DNA of 64,000 nt from Saccharothrix obliqua (GCF_019375475.1 NZ_JAHXGQ010000002.1:372001-436000), one strand, 5' to 3'. Shown: positions 51,595-59,965, counted from the stretch's first letter. Notes: generated by a model from the letters alone, not told the origin. Program-made: numbers and translations.

Positions 51595-53051
51595 CGCTCC
51601 TGCACGACCTCGTCCGAGCGCACGCGGGCAGCACCGCGACCGCCGTGACCGCCGAGGACGGCCGCCTCACCTACGCGGAGCTGGACGCGGCGGCCGACCG
51701 GCTCGGGCACGCGCTGGCCGCCGCGGGCGTCGGTCCGGGTGACCGGGTGGCGTTGTGGCTGCCCAAGTCGCCGGCGGCCGTGGTCGCGACGCAGGCCGTG
51801 CTGCGGCTCGGCGCGGCGTACGTGCCGGTGGACCCGCTCAGCCCGCTCGACCGGGTCACGCGCGTGCTCCGGGACTGCGCGCCCGCGGTGGTGGTCACGA
51901 CACCGGACGGCGCGACCGCGCTGGGCGGCGGGTTCCCGACGCTGTGCCCGGAGCCGGGCGGCGGACCGGTCGACCCGCTCCCGGACGTCCGGTCGTCGCC
52001 CGACGACCTCGCGTACGTGCTCTACACCTCCGGCTCCACGGGCACGCCGAAGGGCGTGCGCATCTCGCACCGCAACGCGTTGGCGTTCGTGGACTGGGCG
52101 GCGGCGGAGCTGGCGGCCGGGCAGGCGGACCGGTTCGCCAACCACGCGCCGCTGCACTTCGACCTGTCCGTGCTCGACCTGTACGCGGCGTTCCGGGTCG
52201 GCGCGTCGGTGCACCTGGTGCCGCCGGAGACCGCCTACGCGCCCCGGCTGCTGGTCGACCTGCTGGCCCGGCGGCGGATCACCGTGTGGTACTCGGTGCC
52301 GTCGGTGCTCGTCCTGATGGCCCGCGCCGGCGGTCTGCTCACCGCCGACCTGCCGCACCTGCGTGCCGTGCTGTTCGCGGGCGAGCCGTACCCCGTCGAC
52401 CACCTGCGCGACCTGCGTGCGCACTTCCCGGCCGTGCGGCTGCTCAACCTGTACGGGCCGACCGAGACGAACGTGTGCACCTACCACGAGGTGGGCGACG
52501 TCCCGGACGGCTGGACGCGCCCGGCGCCCATCGGCCGGGCGTGCTCGGGCGACCGGGTGTGGGCCGTCCGGGACGACGGGTCGCCCGCGGCGGAGGGCGA
52601 GGAGGGCGAGCTGCTGGTGGCCGGGCCGACCGTGATGCTCGGCTACCACGGCGCGCCGCCGCACCGCGGCCCGTACGCGACGGGCGACCGCGTGGTGCTG
52701 CGTGACGGCGTCTACCACTACCTGGGCCGTCGCGACGGCATGGTGAAGGTCCGCGGCAACCGCGTCGAACTCGGCGAGGTGGAGGCGGTGGTGCAGTCCC
52801 ACCCCGACGTGAGCGAGGTGGCCGTGGCCGTCGTCGGCACCGGGGTGGACGCCCTGCTCACGGCGTACGTGGTGCCGGTCGAGGGCCGCGTGTTCGGCCT
52901 GCTGGACGCCAAGCGCCACTGCGCGGCCCGGCTGCCCCGCCACCTGGTCGTGGACCGCGTGCGCGTCGTGCCCGCCCTGCCCCGCACGGCGAACGGCAAG
53001 GTGGACCGCCGCGCGCTGGCGACCGGCGCGAGGTGCGGCGCGCCCCGTTGA
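51591..53051 (+). CDS. Stand-alone amino-acid adenylation enzyme, proline type
   Basis: 486 residues, one adenylation domain without carrier or condensation parts. Core motifs: A3 VLYTSGSTGTPKGVRISHRN, A4 HFDLSVLDLYAAF, A5 LNLYGPTETNVCTYHEV, A7 YATGD, A8 YLGRRDGMVKVRGNRVELGE, A10 PRTANGKVDRR. The size and close fit to PltF/RedM-type enzymes suggest L-proline:carrier ligase; I did not extract a specificity code to prove it. GTG start overlapping the oxidase stop (GTGA); a GTG one codon earlier is possible. It loads the carrier protein encoded divergently. Confidence 0.88.
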   Translation: MTLLHDLVRAHAGSTATAVTAEDGRLTYAELDAAADRLGHALAAAGVGPGDRVALWLPKSPAAVVATQAVLRLGAAYVPVDPLSPLDRVTRVLRDCAPAVVVTTPDGATALGGGFPTLCPEPGGGPVDPLPDVRSSPDDLAYVLYTSGSTGTPKGVRISHRNALAFVDWAAAELAAGQADRFANHAPLHFDLSVLDLYAAFRVGASVHLVPPETAYAPRLLVDLLARRRITVWYSVPSVLVLMARAGGLLTADLPHLRAVLFAGEPYPVDHLRDLRAHFPAVRLLNLYGPTETNVCTYHEVGDVPDGWTRPAPIGRACSGDRVWAVRDDGSPAAEGEEGELLVAGPTVMLGYHGAPPHRGPYATGDRVVLRDGVYHYLGRRDGMVKVRGNRVELGEVEAVVQSHPDVSEVAVAVVGTGVDALLTAYVVPVEGRVFGLLDAKRHCAARLPRHLVVDRVRVVPALPRTANGKVDRRALATGARCGAPR

Positions 53052-53083
53052 CCGGATACTGGTGGTCGTCGGGAGGAGCGGCG

Positions 53084-53821
53084 ATGCGGGTACTGGTCAC
53101 CGGCGGCACCGGTGTGCTCGGTGGGCGGGTCGCGGCCCGGCTGCGTGCCGCCGGGCACGACACGCGGGTGATGAGCAGGCGGCCCGGCACGGAGGCGACC
53201 GCCGACCTGCGCACCGGTGAGGGCGTGCGGCGCGCGGTCGCGGACGTGGACGCCGTGGTGCACTGCGCGACCGGGCTGCGGGGGCGCGTGGAGGTCGAGA
53301 TGGCGCGCAACCTGGTGACCGCCGCGCACGACACCTCGCCGCACCTGGTGTACGTGTCGATCGTGGGCGTCGACCGCGTGCCGCTCGGCTACTACCAGGG
53401 CAAGCTCGCCGCCGAGCAGGTGTTCGAGCGGTCCGGGCTGCCGGTCACGACGCTGCGCGCCACCCAGTTCCACCACCTGCTCAGCCGCCTGTTCGACGGC
53501 ATGTCCCGGCTGCCGCCCGCGGTGCCGCTGCCGCGGCTGCGGGTCCAACCGGTCGACCCGGGCGAGGTGGCGGACCGGCTGGTGGCGCTCGCCGTGGCCG
53601 GGCCGGCGGGTCGCGTCGCGGATTTCGGCGGCCCGGCCGTGCGGGACACCCACGACCTGGTGCGCGCGTTCCTGCACGCCCGCGGGCGGCGGCGGGTCGT
53701 GGTGCCGGTGCCCGCGGTGGGCCGGGTGTTCCAGGCGTTGCGGGCGGGCGGCAACCTGTGCCCGGAGCACACCGACGGCCGGCTCACCTACGAGCAGCAC
53801 CTCACCGGCGCGCAGCCGTAG
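53084..53821 (+). CDS. NmrA-like NAD(P)-binding protein
   Basis: 245 residues: MRVLVTGGTGVLGGRVAARL Rossmann start, DAVVHCATG, HLVYVSIVGVDRVPLGYYQGKLAAEQ (a YxxxK: Tyr-x-Gln-Gly-Lys), and RATQFHHLLSRLFDGM. It is similar to putative NAD-dependent reductases of actinomycetes. A strong GGGAGGAG precedes the ATG. It follows the adenylation gene by 32 bases and may be cotranscribed, but many genomes carry such genes outside clusters, so membership of the pathway is uncertain. Confidence 0.85.
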   Translation: MRVLVTGGTGVLGGRVAARLRAAGHDTRVMSRRPGTEATADLRTGEGVRRAVADVDAVVHCATGLRGRVEVEMARNLVTAAHDTSPHLVYVSIVGVDRVPLGYYQGKLAAEQVFERSGLPVTTLRATQFHHLLSRLFDGMSRLPPAVPLPRLRVQPVDPGEVADRLVALAVAGPAGRVADFGGPAVRDTHDLVRAFLHARGRRRVVVPVPAVGRVFQALRAGGNLCPEHTDGRLTYEQHLTGAQP

Positions 53822-53986
53822 CCGCCCTGGACCGTTCAGCGCACCGCCGTCGCCATTCCCACGCGCGGTGGCCGTAAACCCTACGTACGGATCTGTTCAT
53901 CAACTGCTACGCATGGTTACTTGGCTCCGGGAGCCACCCCCTGTTGCAAGGGCTCCCAGCAGTTCCCTGCCCACAAGGAGATCACC

Positions 53987-54556
53987 ATGCTCGTGCGAAA
54001 GGTCGCGCGCGCGGCCGTGCTGGCACTGGGCGCGATGTTGCCGCTCGTCGCGGTCACCGCGCCCGCCGCGAACGCGGCGGAGCCCCAGGTGTTGGTGCGG
54101 ACCCTGTACTACGACACCAGCCAGGCCCAGGAGTTCGTGGCCGACTGGGACAAGGCCGCGGAGAACTGGAACAACTCGGTCAGCAACGTCAAGCTGGCGA
54201 AGAAGGGCCCCGGCACACCGACCAACATCCGGATCTACGCGGACAACGGCTGGCCGCGGGCGATGCCGACCTCGCTCGGCAACGGGACCGTGTACATGGG
54301 CCGCCAGGCGGTCCAGCAGGGCCACTACCGGCCCCGCATCACGACCCACGAGATCGGCCACATCCTCGGCCTGCCCGACCGGCGGACCGGCCTGTGCACC
54401 GACCTGATGTCGGGTTCGAGCGCTCCGGCGACGTGCAAGAACGACCTGCCCAACAGCGCCGAGCGCGCCGAGGTGGACCGCAAGTTCCGCGGCCAGCTCG
54501 CGACCGCCGACGTCCGGGCGGCCGGCTACGCGAGCACGGAGTGCTTCGTGTACTGA
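53987..54556 (+). CDS. Snapalysin-type secreted metalloprotease 1
   Basis: 189 residues. A signal peptide (LVRKVARAAVLALGAMLPLVAVTAPAANA region) precedes a small M7-family zinc protease with HEIGHILGLPD (His121, Glu122, His125, Asp131: HExxHxxGxxD). Cysteines in GLCTDLMSG, TCKN and ECFVY could form disulfides. Such enzymes digest milk-type and other extracellular proteins. AAGGAG precedes the ATG. The region before it (53870-53940) is AT rich with TACGTACGG and TACGCAT motifs and likely holds the promoter; a strong hairpin follows the gene. Confidence 0.92.
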   Translation: MLVRKVARAAVLALGAMLPLVAVTAPAANAAEPQVLVRTLYYDTSQAQEFVADWDKAAENWNNSVSNVKLAKKGPGTPTNIRIYADNGWPRAMPTSLGNGTVYMGRQAVQQGHYRPRITTHEIGHILGLPDRRTGLCTDLMSGSSAPATCKNDLPNSAERAEVDRKFRGQLATADVRAAGYASTECFVY

Positions 54557-54577
54557 CCCGCCCCGTTCTCGGGACGG

Positions 54578-54612
54578 ACCCCGCGGGGCGGCCACCCGCC
54601 GCCCCGCGGGGT
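54578..54612 (+). terminator. Terminator-type hairpin after snapalysin 1
   Basis: Fifteen-base perfect arms (54578-54592 and 54598-54612) with loop CACCC, starting 21 bases after the stop codon. There is no T-tract, as is common for terminators in such GC-rich genomes. Confidence 0.65.
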
Positions 54613-54759
54613 TCCCGGCGGTCCGGACACCCGCCCTCCGCCCGGCTCGGCGGACACGGGGTTCACCGCCCGCGCCGGTCCACCCCGCGCCACAGGTCCC
54701 CGGCCGACGCCGGACCCCGCCGACACCGCAGGCCCCGGCCGCACCGGTCCTCCCCCGCG

Positions 54760-54797
54760 CCGAACCTCTCCGCGCCGAACCTCTCCGCGCCCCCGGT
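54760..54797. repeat. Short direct repeat
   Basis: CGCGCCGAACCTCTC occurs twice in tandem, followed by a third partial CGCGCC. It lies between two convergent genes; no function suggested. Confidence 0.6.
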
Positions 54798-54831
54798 CCC
54801 CCGCCTGCCCGGCTCGCCCGATGAGCGGCGA

Positions 54832-55347
54832 TCAGGCGTGCCACGCCTCCCGGCCGTGCCAGGGGGACGCGGCGACGTCCGCACGGGCGCGGCGCAGGGC
54901 CCGGCCGCCCAGGCGTTCCAGGTAGACCTTCCCGTCGAGGTGGTCGACCTCGTGCTGGAAGCACCGCGCTAGGTACCCCTCGGCGGTGATCGACAGCTCC
55001 TCCCCCGCCAGGTCCAGGCCGGTGCACCGGACGTGCATCGCGCGTGGCGTCGGGTAGGCCAGGCCGGGCGCGGACAGGCAGCCCTCCTCGCCGTCCTGGA
55101 GACCGCCGGGCAGCCGTTCCAGCACCGGGTTCACCACGCACCCGCGTGCGCCCGGCCCGCAGTCGTACACGAACACCCGCAGGTCGACACCGACCTGGTT
55201 GGCGGCCAGGCCCGCGCCGGGCGCGGCGTCCATCGTCTCGAACATGGCCTCGACGAGCCGGCGCAACCCGTCGTCCACCCGCTCCACCGGCCGGGTGGGC
55301 GTGTGCAGGACGGGTTGGCCGAACAGGACGATGGGCAGCCGGTTCAC
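54832..55347 (-). CDS. def: Peptide deformylase
   Basis: 171 residues. Removes the N-formyl group from nascent proteins. All three motifs are intact: GAGLAANQ (44-51), EGCLS (88-92, with the metal-ligand Cys) and QHEVDH (131-136, HExxH). The GTG start overlaps the stop of an ArsR-like regulator gene by four bases, an uncommon partner for def. Whether this is the main or an extra deformylase cannot be seen from the window; its location beside accessory genes favours an extra copy. Confidence 0.93.
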   Translation of the reverse strand: MNRLPIVLFGQPVLHTPTRPVERVDDGLRRLVEAMFETMDAAPGAGLAANQVGVDLRVFVYDCGPGARGCVVNPVLERLPGGLQDGEEGCLSAPGLAYPTPRAMHVRCTGLDLAGEELSITAEGYLARCFQHEVDHLDGKVYLERLGGRALRRARADVAASPWHGREAWHA

Positions 55348-55850
55348 CGCGGCAACTCCTCGGGCGTGACGAGCGGGAACAAGCGGGTGACCAGCGCGAC
55401 CGGCACGGCGTCCGGCGGGCGGGACGCGGGGTCGTCGGCGCGGTCGAAGTAGGGCGCGACCAGGTCCAGGATCGACGCGGCCAGGGCGTCCACCTCGTCG
55501 GGCGTGAGGTGCGCGGTGTACGCGGTCGCCGCCTGCCGCCGCCACCGCGCCGGGTAGCGGTCCCGGTCCGCGCGCCACCGCGCGTACCGCCGGTCGTCGC
55601 GGGCGTCCAGGGCGTCGGCCACGTCCGCACCGCCCACGAGCCGCCACGGCTTCTCGCGACCCGCGCCGTCGACCGCCTCCACCAGCCCGAACCGGGCGAG
55701 CCGACGCAGGTGGAACGACGTCGCGCCGCTGTTGGTGCCCAGTTCGGCGGCGGCGCGCGTGGCGGTCAGCGGTCCGCCGGCGAGCAGGTCGAGCAGCGCG
55801 AGCCGCACCGGGTGGCTGTGGGCGCGGGCCAGGTCCTCCTCGGTACCCAT
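55344..55850 (-). CDS. ArsR/HTH_20-like transcriptional regulator
   Basis: 168 residues. N-terminal winged helix-turn-helix (HSHPVRLALLDLLAGGPLTAT, AAELGTNSGATSFHLRRL, FGLVEAVDGAGREKPWRL) then a helical C-terminal part (RRYARWRADRDRYPARWRRQ). No metal-binding cysteine pair, so not an arsenic sensor. The ATG (MGTEEDLARAHSHP) is preferred; upstream in-frame codons lie in the palindromic operator. It is cotranscribed with def and divergent from a sensor kinase, and it probably controls both directions from the palindromes between. Confidence 0.85.
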   Translation of the reverse strand: MGTEEDLARAHSHPVRLALLDLLAGGPLTATRAAAELGTNSGATSFHLRRLARFGLVEAVDGAGREKPWRLVGGADVADALDARDDRRYARWRADRDRYPARWRRQAATAYTAHLTPDEVDALAASILDLVAPYFDRADDPASRPPDAVPVALVTRLFPLVTPEELPR

Positions 55851-55854
55851 GACC

Positions 55855-55888
55855 GCAAAGTACACTTTGCAAAGAAAACTCTGCAAAC
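55855..55888. promoter_or_regulatory. Overlapping palindromes, candidate ArsR-type operator
   Basis: GCAAAGTACACTTTGC (55855-55870) matches its reverse complement at 14 of 16 positions. CTTTGCAAAG (55865-55874) is a perfect 10-base palindrome overlapping it, and a further TGCAAA follows near 55883. This AT-rich island begins five bases before the regulator's ATG and ends about 30 bases before the kinase -10 box. Confidence 0.65.
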
Positions 55889-55917
55889 CCGGCGGGCTCC
55901 CGACCTCGGGCGCAAGC

Positions 55918-55923
55918 TACGTT
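55918..55923 (+). promoter_or_regulatory. -10 box of a probable leaderless promoter
   Basis: TACGTT lies seven bases before the ATG of the sensor kinase gene; the palindromic operator lies just upstream where a -35 region would be. Confidence 0.55.
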
Positions 55924-55930
55924 CTCGGTC

Positions 55931-57190
55931 ATGACGCCCAGCCCCGACGTCGACCCCGACTGGAGCCAGTGGCGGCGTCCGGGCCCCACCGCCGCCCAGC
56001 GGCGGCGTGACGGGTGGCTCGCGCTCGCCGTCGTGGCCGGGTCCGCCACGGCCACCGTGCTGGTCAACAGCACGGGTGCGACCGCCGTGCCCGCGCTGCC
56101 CGAGCAGCTGCTGCTCGGCATCGCCGTGGCCGCGCCGCTGGCGGTGCGCCGGCGTTACCCGCTGGTGGTCCCGGTGCTGGTCGGCATCGCGTTCATCGCC
56201 GCGCAGTGGCGGCAGGTCGGCGACAACCTGCTGCCGTCGATCGCGTTGTTCATCGCCATCTACACGGCGGGCGCGTGGGGTGCCGACCGGGTCGCCGCGC
56301 GCCGCGTGCGGATCGCGGTCATCGTGGCGATGTTCGCGTGGCTCGGGTTCGGGCTGGTGCGGTTCCTGGTGCGGCCGTCGCCGTTCGAGGGCGTGGTCGG
56401 ACCGCTCGACCCGGTGCTGGCCTCGGTGCTCTACAGCATCGGGTTCAACATGATGTTCTTCCTGTCCGCGTACTACTTCGGCGGCATGGCGTGGCTGTCC
56501 GCCCGGCGGCAGGCCGAGCTGGCGCACCGCGCCGAGCAGCTGCGGCTGTCCCAGGAGCAGAACACGCGTGGCGCGCTCGTCGCCGAACGCGTCCGCATCG
56601 CCCGCGACCTGCACGACGTGGTCGCGCACCACGTGTCCGTGATGGGCGTGCAGGCGGGTGCGGCCCGGCGGGTGCTGGACCGCGACCCCGAACTCGCCCG
56701 CTCCGCCCTGCACACCGTGGAGGAGACGGCGCGCACCGCGATCGGCGAGCTGCGCGGCCTGCTCGGCGTGCTGCGCGACGAGCCGGACGAGGACCCCGGC
56801 ACCCCCGACGAGTCGCCCGGCCTGGCGCAGCTCCCGGAGTTGGCGGCGCTGGCCCGGTCCACCGGGCTGGAGGTGGCGCACGGCGTGTACGGCGACCCGC
56901 GCCCGGTGCCCGAGGGCGTGGCGTTGTCGGCGTACCGGATCGTGCAGGAGTCGCTGACCAACGTGGTGAAGCACGCGCACGCCCGCAAGGCCGACGTGCG
57001 GGTCCGGTACCTGGAGGAGGCGCTGGAGGTGGAGGTCGCCGACGACGGCCGCGGACCGTCGGGCGCGCCCGGGCGCGCCGGGTTCGGCCTCGTCGGGATG
57101 CGTGAACGGGTCGCCGTGCACGGCGGCAGGCTGGAAGCCGGCCCGCGGCGCGGCGGCGGCTACCGGGTGCGCGCGAGGTTCCCGGCATGA
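55931..57190 (+). CDS. NarL-type sensor histidine kinase
   Basis: 419 residues. About five or six membrane helices in the first 170 residues (DGWLALAVVAGSATATVLV onward), then a HisKA_3 domain with RDLHDVVAHHVSVMGVQAGA (phospho-His in DLHD) and a HATPase domain with YRIVQESLTNVVKHAHA (N-box) and VADDGRG (G-box). It has no large external sensor loop, a form common in kinases that watch membrane stress or an adjacent ABC exporter. It overlaps the response regulator by four bases (ATGA). Leaderless ATG. Confidence 0.92.
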   Translation: MTPSPDVDPDWSQWRRPGPTAAQRRRDGWLALAVVAGSATATVLVNSTGATAVPALPEQLLLGIAVAAPLAVRRRYPLVVPVLVGIAFIAAQWRQVGDNLLPSIALFIAIYTAGAWGADRVAARRVRIAVIVAMFAWLGFGLVRFLVRPSPFEGVVGPLDPVLASVLYSIGFNMMFFLSAYYFGGMAWLSARRQAELAHRAEQLRLSQEQNTRGALVAERVRIARDLHDVVAHHVSVMGVQAGAARRVLDRDPELARSALHTVEETARTAIGELRGLLGVLRDEPDEDPGTPDESPGLAQLPELAALARSTGLEVAHGVYGDPRPVPEGVALSAYRIVQESLTNVVKHAHARKADVRVRYLEEALEVEVADDGRGPSGAPGRAGFGLVGMRERVAVHGGRLEAGPRRGGGYRVRARFPA

Positions 57191-57852
57191 GCGCGTTGCG
57201 GGTGGTGCTCGCCGACGACCAGGAGCTGGTGCGGGCGGGTTTCCGGGTCATCCTCGGCACGGAGGACGACATCGCGGTGGTCGGCGAGGCGCGGGACGGC
57301 CTGGAGGCGGTCGACGTGGTCGACCGGCTGTGCCCCGACGTGGTGTTGATGGACGTGCGGATGCCCGGTGTGGACGGGTTGGAGGCGACCCGCCGCATCC
57401 TCGGCCCGGCGGGCGCGGAGCACCCCGTCAAGGTGGTCATCCTGACCACGTTCGACCGGGAGGACTACCTGTTCGAGGCGTTGCGCGCGGGCGCGAGCGG
57501 TTTCCTGCTGAAGAACTCGTCGCCGGAGGACCTGGTCGAGTCGGTGCGCGTCGTGGCGCGTGGCGACGCCCTGCTCTCCCCCGAGGTGACCCGGCGGGTG
57601 ATCGCGCGGTTCTCCGCGCCCGGCCCGGCGGCGGGGCGGCGGCCCGACGAGCTGACCGACCGCGAGTTCGAGGTGCTGGTGCACCTCGCGCGTGGCGCGA
57701 GCAACGCGGAGATCGCGAGCGCGTTGTTCCTCGGCGAGACGACGGTCAAGACGCACGTGTCGCGCATCCTCGCGAAGCTGCGGCTGCGCGACCGGACGCA
57801 CGCCGTGGTGTTCGCCTACGAGCACGGGATCGTCGCTCCCGGGCAGCGGTGA
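57187..57852 (+). CDS. NarL-family response regulator
   Basis: 221 residues. Complete receiver: LADDQELVR acidic pair, phosphoacceptor Asp in VVLMDVRMPGVDG, Thr in ILTTFDRED, Lys in FLLKNSSPED. LuxR-type helix-turn-helix with ELTDREFEVLVHLARGASNA and FLGETTVKTHVSRIL. It pairs with the kinase just upstream and probably controls the ABC exporter genes that follow, although a terminator lies between. Confidence 0.94.
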   Translation: MSALRVVLADDQELVRAGFRVILGTEDDIAVVGEARDGLEAVDVVDRLCPDVVLMDVRMPGVDGLEATRRILGPAGAEHPVKVVILTTFDREDYLFEALRAGASGFLLKNSSPEDLVESVRVVARGDALLSPEVTRRVIARFSAPGPAAGRRPDELTDREFEVLVHLARGASNAEIASALFLGETTVKTHVSRILAKLRLRDRTHAVVFAYEHGIVAPGQR

Positions 57853-57858
57853 CCGGGC

Positions 57859-57882
57859 GGGGTCCTCCGCGCGGAGGACCCC
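57859..57882 (+). terminator. Terminator hairpin after the two-component system
   Basis: Ten-base perfect stem GGGGTCCTCC / GGAGGACCCC with loop GCGC, seven bases after the response-regulator stop. No T-tract. Confidence 0.6.
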
Positions 57883-57926
57883 GGGTGTCGATCGCGCGCC
57901 GGACGTGCGGAGCACCACCCGCCGCA

Positions 57927-57932
57927 TAGCGT
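57927..57932 (+). promoter_or_regulatory. -10 box of a probable leaderless promoter
   Basis: TAGCGT lies six bases before the ATG of the ABC ATPase gene, just after the terminator of the two-component genes. Confidence 0.55.
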
Positions 57933-57938
57933 CGGGCC

Positions 57939-58820
57939 ATGCTCACAGTGACGTCGATCGGTCGCAGCTTCGGCGACCACCGGGTCCTGGACGGGGTGTC
58001 GTTCGAGGTCCGGTCCGGGCGGATGACCGGGTTCCTCGGCGCGAACGGTTCCGGGAAGACCACCACGATGCGGATCGTGCTCGGCGTGCTCGCCGCGCAC
58101 AGCGGCACCGTGACCTGGCGCGGCGAGCCGATCACCGGCGCCGTCCGGCAGCGGTTCGGGTACATGCCCGAGGAGCGCGGCCTGTACCCGAAGATGGGTG
58201 TGGCGGAGCAGATCGCCTGGCTGGGCCGGCTGCACGGCCTGGACACCGCCGCCGCGCGCCGCAACACCGACCGGCTGCTGGACCAGCTCGAACTCGCGCA
58301 CCGCGCCAAGGACAACCTGGAGGAGCTGTCGCTGGGCAACCAGCAACGCGCCCAGGTCGCCGCCGCGCTGGTGCACGACCCGGAACTGCTGATCCTGGAC
58401 GAGCCGTTCTCCGGCCTCGACCCGATCGCCGTGGAGACCGTGCTCGGCGTGCTGCGCGACCGCGCGGCGAGCGGCGTGCCCGTGTTGTTCTCCAGCCACC
58501 AGTTGTCCGTCGTGGAACGCCTGTGCGACGACGTGGTCATCATCTCCGGCGGCCGCATCGCCGCCGCCGGGGCCCGGGACGAACTCCGCACCCGGTACGG
58601 CAAGCCGCGCTACGAGCTGGTCGTGGCGGCCGACGCGGGGTGGGTGCGGGACGTCCCGGGCATTTCCGTGTCCGATGTGGACGGACCGCGGGCCGTGTTC
58701 GAGGTGGTCGCCGAGGGCGCGGAGCAGACCGTGCTCGACGCGGCACGCCACCGCGGACCGGTCCGCGGTTTCACCCCCGTCGTGCCGACGCTCGACGAGA
58801 TCTTCCTGGAGGCGATCTAG
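57939..58820 (+). CDS. NatA-like ABC transporter ATPase
   Basis: 293 residues: Walker A GANGSGKTT, Q-loop FGYMPEERGLYPKM, signature LSLGNQQRAQVAAALV (Gly-Asn in place of the usual Gly-Gly/Gly-Glu), Walker B LLILDEPFSGLD and H-loop SSHQLSVVERL, with a C-terminal DUF4162-like extension ending PTLDEIFLEAI. It powers the permease encoded immediately downstream (stop and ATG adjacent). Likely a sodium, drug or peptide exporter in the NatAB/YhaQ group. Confidence 0.92.
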   Translation: MLTVTSIGRSFGDHRVLDGVSFEVRSGRMTGFLGANGSGKTTTMRIVLGVLAAHSGTVTWRGEPITGAVRQRFGYMPEERGLYPKMGVAEQIAWLGRLHGLDTAAARRNTDRLLDQLELAHRAKDNLEELSLGNQQRAQVAAALVHDPELLILDEPFSGLDPIAVETVLGVLRDRAASGVPVLFSSHQLSVVERLCDDVVIISGGRIAAAGARDELRTRYGKPRYELVVAADAGWVRDVPGISVSDVDGPRAVFEVVAEGAEQTVLDAARHRGPVRGFTPVVPTLDEIFLEAI

Positions 58821-59918
58821 ATGGCGGACGGCAACCGGGGCTTCGTCGCGGCGACCCGGCTGGTGGCCGAGCGCGAGGTCCGGACGTTCCTGCGCGCCAA
58901 GGGTTTCTGGATCGGCCTCGCCGTGGTGGTGGTCGGCCTGTTCGCGTTGTCGGTGCTGCCCTCCGTGCTCGGCGGCGGGCCGACGAAGGTCGCCGCGGTC
59001 GGCGCGAAGGCCGCGGCGGTGCTGGCGGACAGCGGGCTGGAGGTGCGTGCCGCGGACGACGTCGACGCCGCGCGGGAGCTGGTGCGGTCCGAGGAGGTCG
59101 TGGCTGCGGTCGTGCCGGACGACGCCGGGCAGTCGGCGACCGGGTTGCGGGTGGTCGCGTTGAACGACCCGCCGGTGGACGTGCTGGCGTCGCTGCGCAC
59201 CGCTCCCCCGGTCGACCTGCTCGACCCGTCCGCCGTCAGCCAGGGGCAGCGCCAGCTCGCGATCATGGTGTTCGCGCTGGTGTTCCTGCTGTTCGGGATG
59301 AGCGGGTCGGCGATCGCGCAGAGCACGGTCACCGAGAAGCAGACCCGGATCGTGGAGATCCTGGTGTCCACCATCCCGGTGCGCGCGCTGCTCGCGGGCA
59401 AGATCGCGGGCCACACCCTGCTCACCCTCGGGCAGGTGGTGGTGGTCGCGGTCGTCGGACCGGTGGCGTTGAGCCTGGGCGGGCACGCCGAGCTGCTGCA
59501 CCTGGTCGCGCCGGCGCTCGGCTGGTTCGTGCCGTTCATGGTGCTGGGCTTCGTGCTGCTGGCCGGGATGTGGGCGGTCGCGGGCTCGCTGGTCAGCAGG
59601 CAGGAGGACCTGGGCTCCAGCATGGGCCTGGTGATGCTGCTGGTGTTCGGGCCGTACTTCGCGGTGATGTTCCAGTCCGACAACGCGGGCCTGATGACCG
59701 TGCTGTCCCACGTGCCGTTCTCGGCGGCGATCGCCATGCCCGTGCGGATGTTCGCGGGCCAGGCGCAGGCGTGGGAGGCGGTCGTGTCGCTGGGCGTGCT
59801 GGCGGCGACGGCGGTGGTCGTCGTGCTGCTGGCGAGCCGGCTCTACGCCGGTTCCGTGATGCACACCGGCGGCAAGATGGCCCTGGCGAAGGCGTGGGCC
59901 GGCCGCGACCAGGCGTGA
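58821..59918 (+). CDS. NatB-like ABC transporter permease (ABC-2 type)
   Basis: 365 residues: an N-terminal helix (GFWIGLAVVVVGLFALSVL), an external domain of about 110 residues, then five C-terminal helices including IMVFALVFLLFGMSGSAIAQ and the family block VTEKQTRIVEILVSTIPVRALLAGKI. It forms an exporter with the ATPase encoded before it. Controlled, by position, by the upstream two-component system. A strong hairpin separates it from the convergent protease gene. Confidence 0.9.
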   Translation: MADGNRGFVAATRLVAEREVRTFLRAKGFWIGLAVVVVGLFALSVLPSVLGGGPTKVAAVGAKAAAVLADSGLEVRAADDVDAARELVRSEEVVAAVVPDDAGQSATGLRVVALNDPPVDVLASLRTAPPVDLLDPSAVSQGQRQLAIMVFALVFLLFGMSGSAIAQSTVTEKQTRIVEILVSTIPVRALLAGKIAGHTLLTLGQVVVVAVVGPVALSLGGHAELLHLVAPALGWFVPFMVLGFVLLAGMWAVAGSLVSRQEDLGSSMGLVMLLVFGPYFAVMFQSDNAGLMTVLSHVPFSAAIAMPVRMFAGQAQAWEAVVSLGVLAATAVVVVLLASRLYAGSVMHTGGKMALAKAWAGRDQA

Positions 59919-59922
59919 CGCG

Positions 59923-59965
59923 ACGCGTGCGCGGGTGGGCGACACCAGCCCACCCGCGCACGCGT
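59923..59965. terminator. Bidirectional terminator hairpin
   Basis: Eighteen-base perfect arms (59923-59940 and 59948-59965) around loop GACACCA. It lies between the convergent permease and snapalysin 2 genes and ends seven bases from the latter's stop. Confidence 0.75.
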
